Source: an uncultured Tateyamaria sp.
Lineage (GTDB): Bacteria > Pseudomonadota > Alphaproteobacteria > Rhodobacterales > Rhodobacteraceae
Length of the DNA stretch: 64,000 bases
Direction of reading: 5' to 3'
NCBI RefSeq assembly: GCF_947497045.1
Contig: NZ_CANMEU010000001.1
Coordinates: forward strand, 372,001-436,000
Under the pieces are notes generated by a model. The model ran no database searches. It was not told where the DNA came from and worked only from the letters and a program-made list of their open reading frames with translations. A program made the position numbers and the translations under genes. Below are positions 7,741 through 15,982 of this stretch, in pieces. Positions within the stretch are counted from its first letter, which is position 1. Each line of letters starts with the position of its first letter.

Positions 7741-9093
7741 ATGTCCGGCCCTCAATTTTTACATCTCCAAAGCTATTCACGCAAACCGAACAAGATCGGT
7801 CAAAGTGTCCAACAGGTCTTAGATGAAGCCGCGCGCGAACCAGAGTTTTCAATACATGTGGAAAGCCCAATGCCACCGAAAATCATCTATGGTCTGACAC
7901 CGCAAGAAGTACGCGAAAAGCACGATGAGATTATCGACGCTGGTTATGTCGAGGCCACCTTGAAGGATGGCACAGTCGCTCGCAGGGGTATTCGAAAGGA
8001 CCGCCATACCCTGCTGACGGCAGTGGCTTCCTATCCGTTGTTGACGGCACAGGTCGCAGATAATGCGGCTGCGCGTGACGAATATGAGCGTTGGGTTGAA
8101 CTCAATGTCCGCTGGCTCAAAGACACGTTCGGCGATCGGCTCGTATCCGTGATCGAGCATATGGACGAGGAACACCCGCATATCCATGCTTTCATCTTAC
8201 CTCTTGGCGATACCAGTTGCTCAGCCCGTCATCTGAATCCGGCCTGGCAAGTCAAAGAAGAGGCCGAAGCGTTGGCCAGAGAAAGCAACAAGCCCGCCAA
8301 AGAAGCGGTCAAACTTGGTAACCTCGCCTATCGCGCGCGAGGCCGAGAATTGCAGGATCAATACTTTGAGGAAGTTGGGCTACCCGCAGGTCTTACCCGC
8401 GTTGGTCCCAAGCGAGAGCGTTTGTCGCGGGAGCAGTGGAAGCAGCGCAAGGAACAGGCGCGACGCGATGCTGCATTGCATCGTCAAATGCTGGCGCGTG
8501 TCGAAACCCTCGTCGACGCGGAAGCCCAGCTCGATGTCGAGGCGGATAAAAAGGCCGTCGAGGTTGCCGATAAGTTGGCACGAGTCGAAGCGCTTTATGA
8601 AGAGGCATTGTCGGCAAAGAGTGACGCAGAGGCAGATGCGTGCCTGATCTTGGATCGAGCCAAAGCTGAAAGTGCCCAAATCAAGCAGCGAGCCCTCACA
8701 AAATTGGATGAAGAGTCCCAGAAACTGGATCGTGAGTCTTCCGACCTGCAAGCTGCGCGCACAGCGTTTGAACATGAAAAGCGGACCATTGTTCGTGAAA
8801 CCGTTTCACGCGTGGCCTCTGTTACTGCGCGCGTGCTGCTCGGCGTCTTGATGGGCAAAGTGCGCTTGGATGAAAAACGTTCAGAATTGCAGTTCGACGA
8901 CCTCAAGCTGGCCCAAGATGTGGAGCGTTTTGAGATTGCGCCCATAATCCAAAAAGCGGTCGTGTTGGTCAGCAAAGTCTGGACCAAACTGACCTCTGCG
9001 CGGTCCACTTCGGAGGCAGAGAGCGAACGGAAGCATGTTTCGGAAGCCCTCAAGCCCATCGCGAGACCACAATCGGGAGGCATTGAGCCATGA
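7741..9093 (+). CDS. MobV-family (Mob/Pre) relaxase
   Basis: Nicks one DNA strand at oriT and leads transfer of the mobilizable element, using another element's conjugation machine. The signature HMDEEHPHIHAFILP, near residue 145, is motif III of MobV/Pre relaxases (HxDExxPHxH). The N-terminal FLHLQSYSRK matches motif I. Residues 230-400 are a long charged coiled coil. An ATG at 7723 is possible, but 7741 puts the motif I region right after the start. It overlaps the next gene by 4 bases (ATGA at 9090-9093). The 237 bases upstream, between repC and this gene, are the likely place for an oriT, but I could not define a nic site. Confidence 0.82.
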   Translation: MSGPQFLHLQSYSRKPNKIGQSVQQVLDEAAREPEFSIHVESPMPPKIIYGLTPQEVREKHDEIIDAGYVEATLKDGTVARRGIRKDRHTLLTAVASYPLLTAQVADNAAARDEYERWVELNVRWLKDTFGDRLVSVIEHMDEEHPHIHAFILPLGDTSCSARHLNPAWQVKEEAEALARESNKPAKEAVKLGNLAYRARGRELQDQYFEEVGLPAGLTRVGPKRERLSREQWKQRKEQARRDAALHRQMLARVETLVDAEAQLDVEADKKAVEVADKLARVEALYEEALSAKSDAEADACLILDRAKAESAQIKQRALTKLDEESQKLDRESSDLQAARTAFEHEKRTIVRETVSRVASVTARVLLGVLMGKVRLDEKRSELQFDDLKLAQDVERFEIAPIIQKAVVLVSKVWTKLTSARSTSEAESERKHVSEALKPIARPQSGGIEP

Positions 9094-9755
9094 CCAAGGA
9101 TTTAGATGACCGCATTGCAGATCTTGAAGCAAGGCGTCGCGAGAACAGCCTGGCAACAGCGCGTGACGCGGAACGAATCGTTGAAGAACTTAATGAAGCT
9201 GTGCGTCAGGCATCCGTGTCGGTTCGCGATTTGAATACACGAACAGATTTGATTGATGAACGCAGCTCAACACTGGAACGGCGTCTCCGGCAGCTCTGGT
9301 TGTACGTCGGGGCTGGCGTCACTGCCGCAGTCATTGTGGCGATACTGATTATAGCCTTTGCATTCTGGTCTGGGGCCATGGTCAAAGCCGCCGCTGAGAA
9401 TGAGGCCTCGCTTTTGCGAGAGAGGTATGCGGCGGAAATCGTCGTTGCGCGTGAAGAGGGAGAAGCAGCCTTGGCCGACCTTCAAGCTGATCTTGCGCGC
9501 CAAAGCGAAGTTGCCGCTGAACAGCTAACTGAAATTGGGGCTGATCTGGCCTCTTTGTCGGAAGAGAGGGATGTCGTTCGCCAAGAGCTTGAGCATTTCG
9601 TCACTCTTCGGGACCGGGTCGGCATCGAGTTGGTCGATTTTCGTGGTCGTACCGTGATTGTCGTGCCTGAAGGCGCTCGGTTGAGGCGCTGGCGGGCGGC
9701 GGGCCTGTCTGAGGTGGCGCACTTGAATGGTCGCATGTATCGGTTGTCAGACTGA
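9090..9755 (+). CDS. coiled-coil membrane protein coupled to the MobV relaxase
   Basis: A 221-aa protein with an N-terminal coiled coil (residues 1-65), one strong transmembrane helix (about 72-93, VGAGVTAAVIVAILIIAF), a second coiled coil (100-165) and a small C-terminal domain (VGIELVDFRGRTVIVVPEGA). The order and the ATGA overlap with the relaxase match MobB-like mobilization accessory proteins, which anchor the relaxosome to the membrane. No family name is certain. It ends 16 bases before the hipBA operator array. Confidence 0.6.
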   Translation: MTKDLDDRIADLEARRRENSLATARDAERIVEELNEAVRQASVSVRDLNTRTDLIDERSSTLERRLRQLWLYVGAGVTAAVIVAILIIAFAFWSGAMVKAAAENEASLLRERYAAEIVVAREEGEAALADLQADLARQSEVAAEQLTEIGADLASLSEERDVVRQELEHFVTLRDRVGIELVDFRGRTVIVVPEGARLRRWRAAGLSEVAHLNGRMYRLSD

Positions 9756-9770
9756 AGATAGGCGATGTTG

Positions 9771-9840
9771 TTACGCTTTAGCGTAATTATCTGAAATATA
9801 CGTTGTGGCGTAATTTTTATTCATATACGCTCTAGCGTAA
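9771..9840 (+). promoter_or_regulatory. three palindromic HipB operators
   Basis: TTACGCTTTAGCGTAA (9771-9786), TACGTTGTGGCGTAA (9799-9813) and TACGCTCTAGCGTAA (9826-9840) are near-palindromes of one consensus, TACGC-N5-GCGTAA. They are spaced about 27 bases centre to centre, directly before hipB. HipB-type antitoxins bind arrays of such operators to repress hipBA. Confidence 0.7.
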
Positions 9841-9852
9841 AGGAGCAGCGCC

Positions 9853-10101
9853 ATGGAAACCCTCGCCCGCACACCAGAACATATTGGAACAGCCCTGCGG
9901 CGTGCCCGGAAAGCCAAGGGATGGACGCAAAAGGACGTCAGCGCGCGGTCTGGCTTGCGCGTGGCCACAATCTCGTCAGCCGAAAACGGAGACGCAGGCA
10001 CGCAGATCAAAACGATCCTCGCAATCATGATGGCGCTCGATCTCGAATTTCGGATCAATGATCGCGGCGCGAACCAGCCTGACATCGAGGATATATTCTG
10101 A
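9853..10101 (+). CDS. hipB: HipB-type antitoxin (XRE family)
   Basis: An 82-aa helix-turn-helix antitoxin. GTALRRARKAKGWTQKDVSA and SGLRVATISSAENG form the XRE HTH at residues 15-50. The tail TILAIMMALDLEFRIND is the dimerization strand common to HipB. Its stop codon shares one base with the start of hipA (10101). It should neutralise HipA and bind the three operators just upstream. The GGAGCAGCGCC before the ATG is a good ribosome-binding site. Confidence 0.88.
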   Translation: METLARTPEHIGTALRRARKAKGWTQKDVSARSGLRVATISSAENGDAGTQIKTILAIMMALDLEFRINDRGANQPDIEDIF

Positions 10102-11387
10102 TGGCCCGAAAGCTGACAGCATTGCTGAATGGGCGGTTGGTTGGGGATATCGACATGGCGCGCAGTGGCGCGATCACGTTCCGATATGAGCAAGAATGGC
10201 TGGCGTGGGAGCATGCCTTGCCCATTTCGCTATCCCTGCCGCTTCAAGAGCAAGCGCACCAAGGCGCACCGGTCATCGCCTATCTGGAAAACCTACTTCC
10301 CGACAACTCAGCAATCCGAGAACGGGTTGCAGCCAAGGTCGGTGCGGGTGGTACAGACGCTTACAGCATGCTGGAAAAGATTGGTCGTGATTGCGTCGGC
10401 GCGCTGCAGTTTGTGACCGAAGACGTCGCAGTGGAACAAACGGGTTTGGATGGTGAACCCGTGTCCAACGCGCAGATTGCAGCACTGCTTCGGAACCTCG
10501 CAACGGCTCCGCTAGGGATTGAAGAGGACGATTTCCGAATTTCACTGGCTGGCGCACAGGAAAAGACGGCATTGCTGCGCAAAGACGGTGAATGGATCAG
10601 GCCACACGGCATGACGCCGACAACGCACATTCTCAAGACACAGCTCGGCATACTGCCAAACGGCATCAACCTGTCAGACAGTGTCGAAAATGAATTCCTT
10701 TGCATGACGTTCTGCCGTGAGATGGGTATGGAAGTAGCCGAAGTGGAAATCGTGGACTTTGAAGACGTTCGCGCGCTTTCGGTCACCCGTTTTGATCGGC
10801 GTTGGACACGCGATGGGCGGCTTATTCGTCTGCCTCAAGAGGATTTTTGCCAAGCACTCAGCATCCCGCCCAGCCAGAAATACCAGATGGACGGCGGCCC
10901 CGGCATCGCTGATGGTATGCGTCTGTTGGCTGGCAGTGACCGTCCGAACGAGGATCGCCTTGCTTTCTTCAAGGCACAGGTGTTGTTTTGGCTTCTCGGC
11001 GCTACGGACGGCCATGCAAAGAACTTCAGCATTGCGCTGCGCCCCGGCGGCGGGTTTCGGATGACGCCGCTCTACGACGTGCTTACGGCGCAGAAGGCGG
11101 TCGATGATGGTCAAATCCGGCACAATCGCATGCGATTGGCGATGAGCGTTGGCGATCAAAACCACTATCGGATCAATGAAGTTGTGCGCAGGCACTTTTT
11201 GGAGACTGCCAAGATGGTTGGTATTGGGCAGGACTTAGCGAACGGCGTAATCGCCGAAATCCTTGATGAGCTTGTCGCTGCGACTGAGAGAACCAAAACC
11301 CAGTTACCCGCAGATTTCCCAGCTGCGTTATTGAATTGTGTAGAAGCTAGTCTTTCGGGTCGGGCACAAGCCTTATCGCCAGTCTAG
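10101..11387 (+). CDS. hipA: HipA-type serine/threonine kinase toxin
   Basis: A 428-aa HipA kinase; in E. coli the target is glutamyl-tRNA synthetase and the result is growth arrest. The N-terminal HipA domain (residues 1-110) carries AYLENLLPDNSAIRERVA. The ATP-binding SLAGAQEKTALL lies near residue 155. The catalytic loop reads GATDGHAKNFSI and is followed by the metal-binding region MTPLYDVLTA. All key parts of the kinase core appear present, so it is predicted active. It forms an operon with hipB and probably stabilises IME-A. It is convergent with the XRE gene at 11396, only 8 bases away. Confidence 0.9.
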   Translation: MARKLTALLNGRLVGDIDMARSGAITFRYEQEWLAWEHALPISLSLPLQEQAHQGAPVIAYLENLLPDNSAIRERVAAKVGAGGTDAYSMLEKIGRDCVGALQFVTEDVAVEQTGLDGEPVSNAQIAALLRNLATAPLGIEEDDFRISLAGAQEKTALLRKDGEWIRPHGMTPTTHILKTQLGILPNGINLSDSVENEFLCMTFCREMGMEVAEVEIVDFEDVRALSVTRFDRRWTRDGRLIRLPQEDFCQALSIPPSQKYQMDGGPGIADGMRLLAGSDRPNEDRLAFFKAQVLFWLLGATDGHAKNFSIALRPGGGFRMTPLYDVLTAQKAVDDGQIRHNRMRLAMSVGDQNHYRINEVVRRHFLETAKMVGIGQDLANGVIAEILDELVAATERTKTQLPADFPAALLNCVEASLSGRAQALSPV

Positions 11388-11395
11388 ATCGAAAT

Positions 11396-11647
11396 TCAAA
11401 GCCGTTCAGGAATTTGTTTGCCGATTTCGTGAACGAAGTCTGAGGTGTTTGCTTCAAGGGCGTTCAGCACGACCAAAAGCTCGATAACATCGAGGCGGCG
11501 TTCACCAACTTCATACTTCCCCACAAATGATGCAGGCTTACCAATGCGCTTAGCCAACTGGGCCTGCGAAAGACCGGCGCTGCTACGCTCCTCCACAAGC
11601 GCGGTCAGCAAATACCTGTAGGCCTCGGTGTGAACGGTTCCCGCCAA
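11396..11647 (-). CDS. XRE-family transcriptional regulator
   Basis: An 83-aa repressor-like protein consisting almost only of an HTH: SQAQLAKRIGKPASFVGKYE, then ELLVVLNALEANTSDFVHEI. The frame begins at TTG 11647; no in-frame ATG precedes the HTH, so a TTG start is likely. It is divergent from the ParA-like gene, with paired inverted repeats between them (11681-11714). It probably controls itself and the ParA-like operon. Confidence 0.7.
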   Translation of the reverse strand: MAGTVHTEAYRYLLTALVEERSSAGLSQAQLAKRIGKPASFVGKYEVGERRLDVIELLVVLNALEANTSDFVHEIGKQIPERL

Positions 11648-11680
11648 TGAATGTCTCGCTTTCAGTTTAGCGAAACGGCT

Positions 11681-11714
11681 ACCCCCATTACGGGTTTACC
11701 CCCAAAATAGGGGT
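11681..11714. promoter_or_regulatory. paired inverted repeats between XRE regulator and ParA-like gene
   Basis: ACCCCCATTACGGGT (11681-11695) and ACCCCCAAAATAGGGGT (11698-11714) are two imperfect palindromes with the same ACCCC/GGGT arms, placed in the divergent promoter region. They are good candidates for the operator of the XRE protein. The second one lies about 40 bases before the ParA-like start. Confidence 0.5.
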
Positions 11715-11756
11715 GATATGATCCTCTCAACGCTGATCTCTAGAAAGGCCCGTCTG

Positions 11757-12521
11757 ATGCACACCATCACTTTCTTCGCCAATAAGGGCGGCTCTGGCCG
11801 CACCATTGCAACGATGGCGCTGGCCTGTGGCTTTCTGGCGCAGGGCAAACGGGTCGCCGTCATGGACTGCACCGATCAGGCGGGCTGCAATCCCAACGGT
11901 CCGCATCCATCCACCCTTCAAAACTGGATGAGGCAGATGGCGGCGTGCAAGTTCCGCCCACCGCAGTTGGAGCTGATTGAATGCCAGACGCCAGGAGAGG
12001 TCGAGGATTGCGCCGCCGCAGCTGACGCGCGTGGCATTGATATCCTGCTGATCGACACAGCAGCGCGCATTCGCGAACCTCAGATTGCCGCTCTGGGCAT
12101 TGCCGAACTGGTCATCGCACCGGCGATCAGTCCGTTCGAAGCCAGATGCATTCTGGACGGCATTGATGAATATCTGGGACCAACTGAAGACGTGATGTGT
12201 TTGGTGAATGGATGCCGCAACGGCGCACCTGAGGCTACTGAAACGCGCCGCACCTTCGGCCATTTTGCAGTATTCCATTCTGAGTTGCCCTCGGCCGAAG
12301 CGCTGTCTGACCAGATCCTCAACGGCGACATTGGTCACTTCACCGCATCGCTTGCCTGTCGGCCCGACAAACCCGGTTTTGCCCGATACCGCGAAGCACA
12401 GGATGCTTGGACCGCTGTTCAGCGCTTAGCTTTTGAGGTCGAGTTTGCCTTAAACGGTCATCGCCTTGAGCTCTTCGACGGCCACTCAGCTTACCCCATC
12501 AAAAGAAAGGCTGTCGCATGA
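11757..12521 (+). CDS. ParA/VirC1-like ATPase with altered Walker A
   Basis: A 254-aa ParA-superfamily ATPase. The N-terminus reads ITFFANKGGSGRTIATMAL, so the signature lysine (Lys10) is kept but the second Walker A lysine is Arg15. The Walker B-like strand is GIDILLIDTAAR. Such proteins segregate plasmids or, as VirC1, help relaxosome assembly. The ATG at 11757 has GAAAGG about 9 bases upstream, so the 13-residue upstream extension is not needed. It overlaps the next gene by 4 bases. The K-to-R change could lower ATP hydrolysis; its effect is unknown. Confidence 0.75.
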   Translation: MHTITFFANKGGSGRTIATMALACGFLAQGKRVAVMDCTDQAGCNPNGPHPSTLQNWMRQMAACKFRPPQLELIECQTPGEVEDCAAAADARGIDILLIDTAARIREPQIAALGIAELVIAPAISPFEARCILDGIDEYLGPTEDVMCLVNGCRNGAPEATETRRTFGHFAVFHSELPSAEALSDQILNGDIGHFTASLACRPDKPGFARYREAQDAWTAVQRLAFEVEFALNGHRLELFDGHSAYPIKRKAVA

Positions 12522-13375
12522 TCCGTAAATCGCTGACATTTGGAGTCGCTTTGGCCTCAATGGCGCTACCTGCCTTCGCAGAGAACGAACTCACGCCGCT
12601 CCCCGCACCTGAAGCTCGCCCATACCCCTATGAAATCCTCGGCCTGCAACCGGGCGATCCCTTGAGCGGTGTTCTGGCCGTCTACGCAGAACGCAGCGAA
12701 GCTGCTCCAACAAGCGAGAGCGAAGTTCTGCGGGTACAATCGCCTGACGGCAACGTGTTTGAGTTCACCTATCAGCAATTCACGCGCATTGGCGATGTTG
12801 GCGTCAATGGCAGGCTCGCTGGTGCGGACCAAGATCAGGTGACGGCCATGCTATCGTCCGATGTGATGGAACAACGACCGATGGCGATCCACCGCTCTAT
12901 GCGCCAACCAAGCGACGAGCTGCCCGAACCGCTGGAACTGAAGGCGCAGATCGAGGGACGTTATGGTCCTCCGTCCCGCGTCGAGATCGACGGGCGCACC
13001 ATGACGCTGACCTATGCCTGGAGCACCGAGGGCTTCATTGAAAACCTGGATGCGATTGGGGAACTGATTCATGAGGAAACCCGTACCGAGATGGGTCGGC
13101 AGCGCACCGTCCGGACGACTTACGAGCTGTGCGGCAACTCGCGGCACTACCGAAATGACGTGTCCTACCGCTTTGCCTATCCGCGCGACAATGAGATCAA
13201 GACCGGCTGTCTCGCCACCTTCACCGTCACCTATCGTGGTGAGCCCGGCAGCACGCTCATCGGCTTCTCACTTGTCGATTACGAGCTCGGCCGTCAGCAC
13301 ATGGCGGAACTTGATCGACAAATCGTCGAAGCCCTGACCGGCCAAGAAGTCGAAGCCTCGGACATGGATCTGTGA
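12518..13375 (+). CDS. secreted protein of unknown function
   Basis: A 285-aa protein with a clear Sec signal peptide (MIRKSLTFGVALASMALPAFA, cleavage after AFA about residue 21), so it should be periplasmic. No membrane helix follows. The mature part has repeated short beta-strand stretches, such as VFEFTYQQFTRIGDVGVNG and TMTLTYAWS, and two cysteines in the C-terminal half that could form a disulfide (CGNS, then TGCLATF). I do not recognise a family. It is coupled by ATGA overlap to the ParA-like gene, so the two are probably cotranscribed. A periplasmic partner for a ParA-like ATPase is unusual. Confidence 0.6.
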   Translation: MIRKSLTFGVALASMALPAFAENELTPLPAPEARPYPYEILGLQPGDPLSGVLAVYAERSEAAPTSESEVLRVQSPDGNVFEFTYQQFTRIGDVGVNGRLAGADQDQVTAMLSSDVMEQRPMAIHRSMRQPSDELPEPLELKAQIEGRYGPPSRVEIDGRTMTLTYAWSTEGFIENLDAIGELIHEETRTEMGRQRTVRTTYELCGNSRHYRNDVSYRFAYPRDNEIKTGCLATFTVTYRGEPGSTLIGFSLVDYELGRQHMAELDRQIVEALTGQEVEASDMDL

Positions 13376-13453
13376 TCAAGGATAGCCACATGCATAAGAA
13401 CCCGCTATGAAGCGCGCATGATCAACAAGCGCAAACATATCACCCCAGACTAG

Positions 13454-13473
13454 CGCCCGCATATTGGCGGGCG
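13454..13473 (+). terminator. GC-rich hairpin after the secreted-protein gene
   Basis: CGCCCGC, loop ATATTG, GCGGGCG: a perfect 7-bp stem located 78 bases after the stop at 13375 and before the phosphoesterase gene. There is no T-tract after it, so it is at best a weak or factor-dependent terminator, or a structured leader of the next operon. Confidence 0.3.
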
Positions 13474-13557
13474 GCTATGAGCCGTTCGCCTCTGATGATC
13501 CGTCCATCTTTGCACTGTCTCTGACGCCGCCGCCATCGGGCACGCCGGAGAAAAGAC

Positions 13558-14124
13558 ATGACCAACTGGTACACTGCTGACCCGCATTTCGGGCACGAGA
13601 ACGTCATCAAGTTCTGCAACCGACCATTCCGCTCGGCCAACCATATGGACGCGGTTCTGATGCAGAACCTCTGGGCCATGGTTGGGCCGAAGGATGCGCT
13701 GTGGATCATTGGCGACTTTGCCCATGGACCGAAGGCCAAGGAGACCGAATGGCTGCGCAAGCTCTTCGACAAACTGCCGGGAGCGGAAAAGCACCTGGTT
13801 GTTGGCAACCATGATCTGGAACCGACGCAGGCGTTACCCTGGACCAGCGTCACGCATCTGGCCGAAGTTCGGGATGGTCCCCAGAAGCAAGCGCATACAC
13901 TCTGCCATTATCCGATGATCACCTGGAACCACGCCCGTCGTGACGCGCTCCAGATCTTCGGTCATGTCCACAACAACTGGCGCGGCTCTCGCAACAGCGT
14001 CAACGCTGGAGTCGATGTCTGGGACTTTATGCCCGTGCGCTTCGATGACATCACGCGCCGCGCGAAGACGCTGCCTGTGAACAAGCACTGGGCCGATGTC
14101 GAACACAACGCGAAGGAGATATGA
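13558..14124 (+). CDS. metallophosphoesterase, short form
   Basis: A 188-aa calcineurin-like phosphoesterase with all metal-binding motifs in order: ADPHFGHENVI (DxH), IIGDFAHG (GD), VVGNHD (GNHD), CHYPMITW and FGHVHNN (GHxH). Proteins of this short type are common in phages and mobile elements. Substrate is unknown; a nucleotide or RNA-end phosphodiesterase role is possible. It is the first gene of a three-gene run with the small basic protein 1 base after its stop and a second phosphoesterase after that. Confidence 0.82.
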   Translation: MTNWYTADPHFGHENVIKFCNRPFRSANHMDAVLMQNLWAMVGPKDALWIIGDFAHGPKAKETEWLRKLFDKLPGAEKHLVVGNHDLEPTQALPWTSVTHLAEVRDGPQKQAHTLCHYPMITWNHARRDALQIFGHVHNNWRGSRNSVNAGVDVWDFMPVRFDDITRRAKTLPVNKHWADVEHNAKEI

Positions 14125-14125
14125 G

Positions 14126-14353
14126 ATGTCCCGATCATATCGCAAGACACCCATCTGCGGGATGACGACAAAAGAAAGCGACAAGCCATTCAAGAAAGCC
14201 GAGCACAAACGGGCGCGGCGAGCTGAAAATGCACGTGATCTGACCTATGATGAGCCACCCGCCGCAAAAGCGTTCGGTAACCCATGGGGCGCACCCAAAG
14301 ACGGCAAGCAATGGATTTATCCCAAGCGCTTCACAGAGATCATGAGAAAGTAA
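14126..14353 (+). CDS. small basic conserved-type protein
   Basis: A 75-aa, highly basic protein: SRSYRKTPICGMTT at the start, a Lys/Arg-rich middle (FKKAEHKRARRAE) and KDGKQWIYPKRF near the end. It starts one base after the previous stop and ends 5 bases before the next start, so it is cotranscribed and probably coupled with both phosphoesterases. The basic stretch suggests nucleic-acid binding. I have the impression of a small protein family in mobile elements but cannot name it. The in-frame ATG at 14096 lies inside the previous gene and is not used. Confidence 0.6.
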   Translation: MSRSYRKTPICGMTTKESDKPFKKAEHKRARRAENARDLTYDEPPAAKAFGNPWGAPKDGKQWIYPKRFTEIMRK

Positions 14354-14358
14354 GATTG

Positions 14359-15162
14359 ATGGCGCGTTTTCTAGTCTGGTCTGACCTGCATGATGAATTC
14401 TGGGGCGACTTCGATCTGCCCGACCTGTCCACCCCAGTGGACGGAGTTTTGATCGCTGGCGACACGCACACCATGGGCCGTCACCTCGATATCCCGGCAC
14501 AGGCTGCGCGGAAGTATGGCTGCCCTGTCGTCGTGATCTGGGGCAATCATGAGCCTTATGGATCGATCTGGTCTGACTTAATCGAACAGGAAAATGTGCA
14601 GCTGACTCAGCTGCACGCCGAAGGCTTGGACATCCGCGTCCTCCACGGCGCGGCAACAGAGATCGCGGGCGTGCGCATCATCGGCGCGACCCTCTGGACA
14701 GATTTGGCGCTCTATCCACCGTTCGAATATCTGGCCCGAACAATGGTGTCTGCCTACATGCAAGACTACCGCGCGATCCGCACCGCGCCCAAAATACGCT
14801 TCACCATCGACGATATGTTGGAGCGCCATGCACAGGATAAAGCTGCGATCTTAAGTGCGCTCCGTGAACCGCACGACGGCCCCAGCGTTGTCATGACCCA
14901 CCATCTGCCAGTGCGAGAATTGATCGCCCCTTGGCGTATAATTGGAGGGGAGGACAAGCGGGCGATGAACAATGGTTTTGCCTGCGACCTTTGGAGCAAA
15001 ATTCGCGCTTTCGACATCCACACTTGGGTATGGGGGCACAGCCATGAGGGCAAGAATTTGGTAATCGAAGGTAATCAGGGTCCGATCCGCTTTGTAACGA
15101 ACCAGCGGGGTTACCCTGGTGAAGAAGTGAGGTTTGATAGCTGTTTTTACTTAGAGGTTTGA
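14359..15162 (+). CDS. metallophosphoesterase, long form
   Basis: A 267-aa calcineurin-like phosphoesterase: WSDLHDEFWG (DxH), IAGDTHTMG (GD), IWGNHEPYG (GNHE), MTHHLPV and WGHSHEG (GHxH), a complete dimetal site. It is only distantly like the short phosphoesterase upstream, so the pair is not a recent duplication. The start at 14359 follows the small gene by 5 bases; the frame upstream of it overlaps that gene and is rejected. It is convergent with the resolvase gene. Confidence 0.8.
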   Translation: MARFLVWSDLHDEFWGDFDLPDLSTPVDGVLIAGDTHTMGRHLDIPAQAARKYGCPVVVIWGNHEPYGSIWSDLIEQENVQLTQLHAEGLDIRVLHGAATEIAGVRIIGATLWTDLALYPPFEYLARTMVSAYMQDYRAIRTAPKIRFTIDDMLERHAQDKAAILSALREPHDGPSVVMTHHLPVRELIAPWRIIGGEDKRAMNNGFACDLWSKIRAFDIHTWVWGHSHEGKNLVIEGNQGPIRFVTNQRGYPGEEVRFDSCFYLEV

Positions 15163-15205
15163 CTTAACTGAAGTGCTCGGTCCCAGACGTGCTACATCTA
15201 GTGTC

Positions 15206-15757
15206 TCAAACATTCATGATCCGGGAAATCGTCGATCTAGATACCCCAAGCGTCCGCGCAATTTCGGCGTTGTCCTGGCCTTGTTCGCGCATGGCAAGTA
15301 CCGCTCTTCGTTGATGCGCAGATAGCTTTGGAGGCCGCCCCAATCGTTTTCCTGCGCGCTTGGCTCGTGTGCGGCCTTCTGCCGTGCGTTCGGCAATCAG
15401 GGATCGCTCGAACTCAGCAAGACCCCCAAGAACAGTGAGAATGAGCTTTCCGGTAGGTGTGGTCGTATCTGCCCATGGGTCGGCGAGGGACCTCAACTTT
15501 GCTCCTTGTTCTTCCATGGCGTGGACGATTTCCAACAGATCGCGCGTTGACCTCGCCAACCGATCCAACCGTGTCACGATCAAGACATCCCCTGCGGCAA
15601 GGGCCGCAAGGGCTCGCTTTAGCTCTTGTCGATCGCCGCGCGCGCCGCTTGCTGTCTCTTGGAAGACTCTGTCGCAACCAGTTTGCACCAGCTGTTCGAG
15701 CTGAGCATCGAGGGTCTGGCCGGAAGAGGAAACGCGCGCATAACCGATCATTTTCAT
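15206..15757 (-). CDS. serine recombinase (resolvase/invertase family)
   Basis: A 183-aa small serine recombinase. GYARVSSSGQTLDAQ carries the catalytic serine, LIVTRLDRLARS the arginines, and GKLILTVLGGLAEFERSLI the E-helix. It ends in an HTH (ARTLGVSRSTISRIMNV) that binds the res site. The start at 15757 (MKMIGYARVSS) is preferred over 15772. Inverted GCGTGCA/TGCACGC half-sites lie directly upstream (15768-15847), as expected for an autoregulated resolvase. Its role may be to resolve dimers of excised IME-A or an old Tn3-like insertion; no Tn3 transposase is present. Confidence 0.88.
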   Translation of the reverse strand: MKMIGYARVSSSGQTLDAQLEQLVQTGCDRVFQETASGARGDRQELKRALAALAAGDVLIVTRLDRLARSTRDLLEIVHAMEEQGAKLRSLADPWADTTTPTGKLILTVLGGLAEFERSLIAERTAEGRTRAKRAGKRLGRPPKLSAHQRRAVLAMREQGQDNAEIARTLGVSRSTISRIMNV

Positions 15758-15767
15758 CTGGAAATTA

Positions 15768-15847
15768 TGCACGCGAATTCTGCACGCTCCAAGTGCTTGA
15801 TACTATTAGGGCAGCGGGCGCGTGCAGAAGTCTTGATTTATGCACGC
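15768..15847. promoter_or_regulatory. candidate res site of the resolvase
   Basis: Four TGCACG half-sites occur within 80 bases. Two are direct copies spaced 13 bases (15768 and 15781). Then comes a clean inverted pair GCGTGCA (15820-15826) and TGCACGC (15841-15847) with a 14-base spacer, a 28-bp subsite of the size bound by resolvase dimers. The site sits immediately upstream of the recombinase and overlaps its promoter. Confidence 0.55.
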
Positions 15848-15982
15848 CTCTGCTTCCAGCAATCACCTCCCTAGACCATTTGGCCAGCTAAGCGGAAGGG
15901 TCAGATTTTTGCGCCCCATGTCAATATGGACAATAGAGCCTACGCACTTGCAGCATGGAACGCGAGCTATATTCAGCAACCA

